Below, piece by piece: positions 59,740 to 64,000 of a DNA stretch of 64,000 bases; position 1 is the stretch's first letter; each line of letters begins with the position of its first letter. A model generated the notes under the pieces. That model worked only from the letters and a program-made list of their open reading frames with translations, was not told where the DNA came from and did not search any database. The DNA comes from Atopsyche davidsoni. Its lineage: Eukaryota; Arthropoda; Insecta; Trichoptera; Hydrobiosidae. The position numbers were made by a program, and so were the translations under genes. Where the stretch lies: the NCBI GenBank assembly GCA_022113835.1, contig JAILWY010000029.1, positions 258,001 to 322,000 of the forward strand. Direction: 5' to 3'.

Positions 59740-59888
59740 TTACTAATATGATTAGGCACATTAAGATGATTTAAAGAAACTCTCAGAAAAATATCATCGT
59801 GATTTGTGTGGGATTTGGGATTATTTTTCTGATAGTTTCTTTAAATCATCTTCTATGTATGAACTAATGTGCCTAATCATATTAGTAA
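59740..59888. repeat. SINE-related fold-back between zinc-finger gene and Rel gene
   Basis: Left arm 59740-59792 and right arm 59823-59888 are reverse complements except for about 13 extra nt in the right arm and one change. The loop contains ATCATCGTGATTTGTGTGGG, which matches the antisense B-box flank of the 54544 insertion. Arms include GATTTAAAGAAACTCTCAG, also part of that SINE body. So it is a small inverted derivative of the same family. Confidence 0.75.
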
Positions 59889-60514
59889 CAGTATATTCAG
59901 TTAGTAAAAATATTGTTTAAGTAGCATAGTAATTAATTTAAGAGCTAAAATAATTTTAAAAATAAATTAGTTTGATCACCATTGCCCACACCGGTAGACA
60001 ACGGTGATCAAATTTGTTTTTTTTTAATTATTATAGTTTTAAAATAAACATGCCAAAATGATTAATGGTAATCTCAATTGTTAGTTAGATAAGTAAAGTT
60101 TGTAAAAGAGCTAAATTTATAGATTTGCGCAGAAAATCTGACAGGTGAGGTCGGCGAAAATTGACATTTCGTTGTCTCTGCGTCGTTTTGGTTTACACGT
60201 GTCTATTGGTGCGACGTTCGGTCTGATCTGTTGGCACTCCTGAAAACGACATAAACATTAGCCCATGTTTTGATAAAACGCGTCTCGGCGGTTTGCCGCC
60301 GCATCGTTATGGCTTCTTCGGACTTCCATCCCTACGAAGAGTGTATTTTCTCTTGTACACCATAAGATCTTCATGGAATCTAAATTGTTAACTTATCTTT
60401 TGTTTTTGATGCTTTGAACTGGTAAACTTCCAGATTTGCTTGTTTGCGCAGTAGTAGATTTGGTTGTCAGATTAAATATTCGGAAATTACCAGGATACGG
60501 TGTAAGGTGCAGCC
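59889..60514 (+). promoter_or_regulatory. Upstream region and 5' UTR of the Rel-family gene
   Basis: Holds a 14-nt inverted repeat (TTTGATCACCATTG at 59971 and its complement at 59999), a GATA-type site AGATAAG (about 60087-60093) and a GC-richer stretch from about 60135 that is probably the first transcribed part. I found no clear NF-kB site. No TATA box near the likely start. Function not shown by sequence. Confidence 0.35.
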
Positions 60515-63500
60515 ATGGCTCCCAGCACTCGCAAACTCTTGTCATCTTCCTCCACGGAAGGCGTCAGTCTAGCCGACGTTCCTCTCAATGAAGGTAATTT
60601 GGCATAAAAAATCAAACAGCGCTTTACTTTTAAACTTTTTTCAAGGTCTTATTTCTGATCTGAGCGTCATCACTATCACTAAAATCTTTAAAATGATACT
60701 CAACTTGCTGATAGGCTTGTCAGTCTGGGTTTACATGCCAAAAAAATTTTCTGCTGTCTGATAGGTTAGAATTTTCGGAGCAAGTTAAGCCATTTTAACG
60801 ACTTATGGATAAATATTTAGTTAGAAAAATAAATACTGGTTGAAATATTATTAAATGTTTTATAATTAAGGATTTTGCCTTCTTAAGTATAACAAATCCA
60901 TTGAAAAACTTGGAACATTAATTTATCTTCTATTTATGAGATTTTAGATTTTTTAAATTTTAATTCGGTTTTTATTTGTTTCGTATTACAACACTTCAAT
61001 TTTTTATTTGGATACGTTTCCATTATTTTTTCCAAATTATAAACTTACTTTAACTTGGCTTGCAGATCCAGTCGAGAGCAAGCCACACCTGAAGATTGTG
61101 GAAGAGCCTGAGAAGATGTTTCGCTTTCGATACAAGAGCGAGATGATCAATTCCCACGGCCGGCTGATGGGCCGCAACTCAATTAAGCGCATCAAGACTT
61201 GGCCCTCTGTCCAGGTAGCCGTGGCACTAGGTTCTTACTTATTGTATGAAACATGATATCCCTGTGATTATTGGTTTCTTTGATGGAGGGACGGTTCGTT
61301 CCAGTGACCAATCATTGGTTAACCATGACATATAACAGTATCATGATGATCATGAATGAATTATTTTTTAAGAATAAATATATGGGAATTATTGAAATAC
61401 AACATATATATAATAAATAAATTGAATCCTGATGCATAAATCAAAGAAGTGTTTGATTTTGTGCAGTTCTATAAGTGCGCATCACTTTTGTATAAAAATA
61501 TCAAAGCATACTCATGAATGACAATGAGTGGTTGCTTAATCGAATGTGATTGACGAACAATACACTCTGAGTTGACTTGTTTTTTATATGTTTTGTATGT
61601 CTGTACAGTATATTTCAGGTAATCAATTCAGTTGTGAAACAATGAAAAAAATCTAATTTATTTTTTACGAAAGATGGGATTCAAACCCACGTACCATGGT
61701 TTACATGTGTGAAATGATAAACTTTAAAATATATTGTTTACACAATAGACCTGTATTGGTGAAAAATGCAGATTTTAAAAATCTGAATTATTATCATTGG
61801 TTAAATCTATTTTGTTATTAATGTTTTTTTCTTGCTAATATATATTTCCTTTCTCCCCAATCAATGTTTGCTCTTAGGGTTGCCATAACCAATAATTTAG
61901 TAATAATTTCTAAATAAAATAATACAACTCATACCGATTGGCCTTTTCAATCGGCAGCTCAAGAATTACCCCCATGAGGCTATAGTGACGTGTACGCTGG
62001 TCGAAGTGGACACCCCAAAACTGCACATGCACCGCCTGGTGGTGCGGCAGGACAGCCAGGATACGGAGGATCCGCACATGGTCTTCGTCGATCCTCAAAT
62101 CGGTTTAATTGCTCAGTGAGGAGATTAAACATTTTATTATATTTTTTACCATGAGAAGCGCTAATTGCATTGCTGAATCAGAACCTATCAGTTATTGTTT
62201 AAGTAATTAATACAAATGTAATCATTTCCAAGGGGGTTCTCGTAGGGCTCATTTTACACTGGAGAGTCACCCTGCTCACCTTTATCTTCTTTTCATCTCT
62301 GACATTTCTTTCAAAAATATGAAACTGAAAAGCATGTAAGAGGGTATCTGTGGAAATTACATCCCTTGGGCATCATGTTTTCATATTTTAGCGTTTCTGT
62401 TCTCTGCATCTTAGGATTGCAGGGCGTTGCATTTCCACTTCTTCCCTTCTAACTGAGACTAACCCAAGTCCTTCATGATTAGTAAAAAAACTTATCCGAA
62501 AATTCTGTGAGTATCATTCCTTTTGAATCTAAAAAAATTGCAGACCACTTTTCTCACCTACAGGAGACCGTATACTTTCTTCGAAGCAAATACAATTTCC
62601 AATGTAAATGCAATATTTAACCACATTTTAAAAATTAAAATGTAGTGAGTGTAGCTATTGCTTGTATGAACTGCATGCCTCTGATAAATATATCTGCACC
62701 CAAACAGGTTCCAGGGAATGTGCATTGTAAAAACTCTAAAGAAAAAAAAAGTCTGCAAAGGGTCGATCGAGAACCGCTCTTTCTCTCTTGATGAAAAACA
62801 GAAGGTAAACAGAAAAATATTTTATACTTGTTAGCTTTATGTACATGTAAATGTGTATTTATATTTGAGAGATTTGATTTGAGTGGTATGTCTTGTGGCT
62901 GAATTGAAAAATAAGACAATTTCTTATTTAGATGCAGAAGATGTGTAAACGTGAAGCACAGTGCAGGAACCAGAACTCTGCGCGGCTGTGCTTCGAGGCC
63001 TTCAATGTGAAAGGGAACACTATGATCTGCGACCCCGTATACTCTCTCACCATCAACAACTTGCGTGAGTCTTTGTTTGCTTGTTATTTTGTTCATTCCG
63101 TTCAGCTCACTTGACGAGGATATTCAATGTGAATGGAATAAGTTATTTTAACTTTGTTTCCCTTCAGGGGATGAACCTTTTGGGAAAGAATCCTTATTGA
63201 TGCAGATTTTCTTTAAGATCAAGGGCTCCACTACCATAGAAATCTCTGACCAGAATCAAACCTGTAGTGAGATTCAGAAATTGGTGCCTAGAGATGAGTG
63301 AGACTCGTAACAGACAGGGTGTGCTTAAAGGACACTTTTATATAATTTTCATATCCACACTACACTTTTGTGTTTTCAGATTGTTCGGTCACCGGAATGT
63401 TGAAGATCACCCACATCAGCAGGTTTACCGGAGAATGTTTTGGAGGAGACGAATTATTCATATTAGTAGACAAAATCTCTATTAGTAAGTGCACCTCATT

Positions 63501-63846
63501 TATCATTATTTGAGTTTATCAAGGTTCTCGTTCCTCGAGAAAATATCAATGATCGTACTTGAAACCCATGTGAGCATCGCAATTGCATCAAACATTCTTC
63601 AAACACCCTGAGGACTGTAAGACCCTGGAATCGATGCGTCTCAAAAGGCCAGACTTTAAATTACACAAATGACTTCCGTCAGAAATTTTTATGGCATGCG
63701 AGGTCTTAATCCCCTTCTGCGATGCTAATTGTTACAGATGACATCAAGGTTCGGTTTTATGAACAACAAGATGGCGTACTGACGTGGGAAGCATTTGCAA
63801 AATTTTCGAAAAAAGATATTCATCATCAAATTGCTCTGGTCATCAG
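60515..63846 (+). CDS. Rel: Rel/NF-kB transcription factor, Relish-like, 5' part (runs off right edge)
   Basis: Relish is the insect p100/p105-type NF-kB protein of the Imd immune pathway. Exons 60515-60593, 61066-61214, 61958-62115, 62708-62804, 62932-63064, 63380-63484 and 63738-63846 give 276 residues in frame. Start ATG sits in a good context (GCAGCCATGG). The Rel homology domain begins KPHLKIVEEP; its DNA-contact loop reads FRFRYKSEM.NSHGRLMG, as in Relish proteins, with Ser where most Rel proteins have Cys. The FQGMCIVKTLKKK and NSARLCFEAF segments follow, then the IPT half (GMLKITHISRFTGECFGG, NDIKVRFYEQ, IHHQIALVIR). Ankyrin repeats, which would settle Relish against Dorsal, lie outside. 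Relish is preferred because of the loop and the INNL link. Confidence 0.88.
60594..61065. other. Rel gene intron 1
   Basis: 472 bp of AT-rich sequence. Nothing recognisable. Confidence 0.6.
61215..61957. other. Rel gene intron 2 with a probable SINE remnant
   Basis: 743 bp. GGGATTCAAACCC (61676-61688) is a B box in antisense, followed by ACGTACCATGGTTTACATG, similar in layout to the ACATCCCCTCGCTTACATGG of the 54544 SINE, and later by AGACCTGTATTGGTG. It looks like an old minus-strand copy of the same family at about 61660-61770. Confidence 0.45.
62116..62707. other. Rel gene intron 3
   Basis: 592 bp, no recognisable features beyond the splice borders. Confidence 0.6.
63168..63263 (+). other. 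Candidate cassette exon in Rel intron 5
   Basis: A very good acceptor (TTTGTTTCCCTTCAG) at 63167 is followed by open sequence in frame with exon 5. A weak donor at 63264 (GTAGTG) would make a 96-nt exon, phase 1 on both sides, adding 32 residues (RDEPFGKESLLMQIF start) between the two halves of the Rel domain. A better donor at 63298 (GTGAGA) would give 130 nt and shift the frame to a stop at the end of the next exon. Skipping gives the expected Rel domain, so I left it out of the CDS. Confidence 0.35.
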
Positions 63847-64000
63847 GTATAAATAAAATTCATATTTTAGATTAATTTATTCCTATATTTAGTTATTCAA
63901 ATACATTTATTTTGAAACAATTACAATAATAAAATTGTTATTTTAGTAAGTCAGATATTTTCAAGGCTTAATTTCTGACCTATCTGACAACTTATAAAGA
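63847..64000. other. Right edge: start of the next Rel gene intron
   Basis: Begins with donor GTATAA after the Arg codon split at 63846. AT-rich, no further exon before the window ends. Confidence 0.6.

Overview
The window looks like an insect nuclear genome, most likely a moth or butterfly. Introns are AT-rich with GT/AG boundaries, and tRNA-derived SINE fragments are scattered throughout. The lepidopteran assignment is an inference from gene structure and repeat content, not proven.

Layout. Positions 1-7409 hold no coding sequence I can support: AT-rich DNA, a degenerate ~47-bp tandem repeat (about 3060-4085), a SINE fold-back (5048-5230) and a C-rich block (5330-5425). From 7410 to 56137 on the plus strand runs the 3' part of one giant muscle gene, the insect projectin/twitchin homologue (Drosophila bent, bt). 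I reconstructed 97 exons whose junctions all keep frame: 21,852 nt, 7,283 codons plus stop. The order is 5 Ig domains; Fn3 and Ig modules mostly in Fn3-Fn3-Ig repeats (39 Fn3 and 20 Ig); a Ser/Thr kinase with an autoinhibitory tail; 5 C-terminal Ig domains. The 39 Fn3 domains equal the number usually given for Drosophila projectin. The N-terminal Ig/PEVK part must lie to the left. One exon, 33667-38655, is 4,989 bp and carries 16 whole domains plus two halves without an intron; every other exon is 106-454 bp.

Positions 57834-59327 hold a small two-exon C2H2 zinc-finger gene with four good and two decayed fingers. From 60515 to the right edge lies the 5' part of a Rel/NF-kB gene, most like Relish: seven exons covering the Rel homology domain up to the IPT half.

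Mobile DNA. Intron 17691-18429 holds a 476-bp solo LTR with a 5-bp target duplication. The last projectin intron holds a 1,143-bp compound SINE insertion with a 12-bp target duplication and two near-identical 492-bp inverted arms. Two other introns are filled by satellites (15776-16870 and about 24510-25388).

The three genes are functionally unrelated: a sarcomeric elastic protein kinase, a DNA-binding protein of unknown role, and an innate immune transcription factor. I saw no wholly new system. The items most worth checking are the fold-back insertion, the giant exon, and a candidate cassette or poison exon inside the Rel domain.
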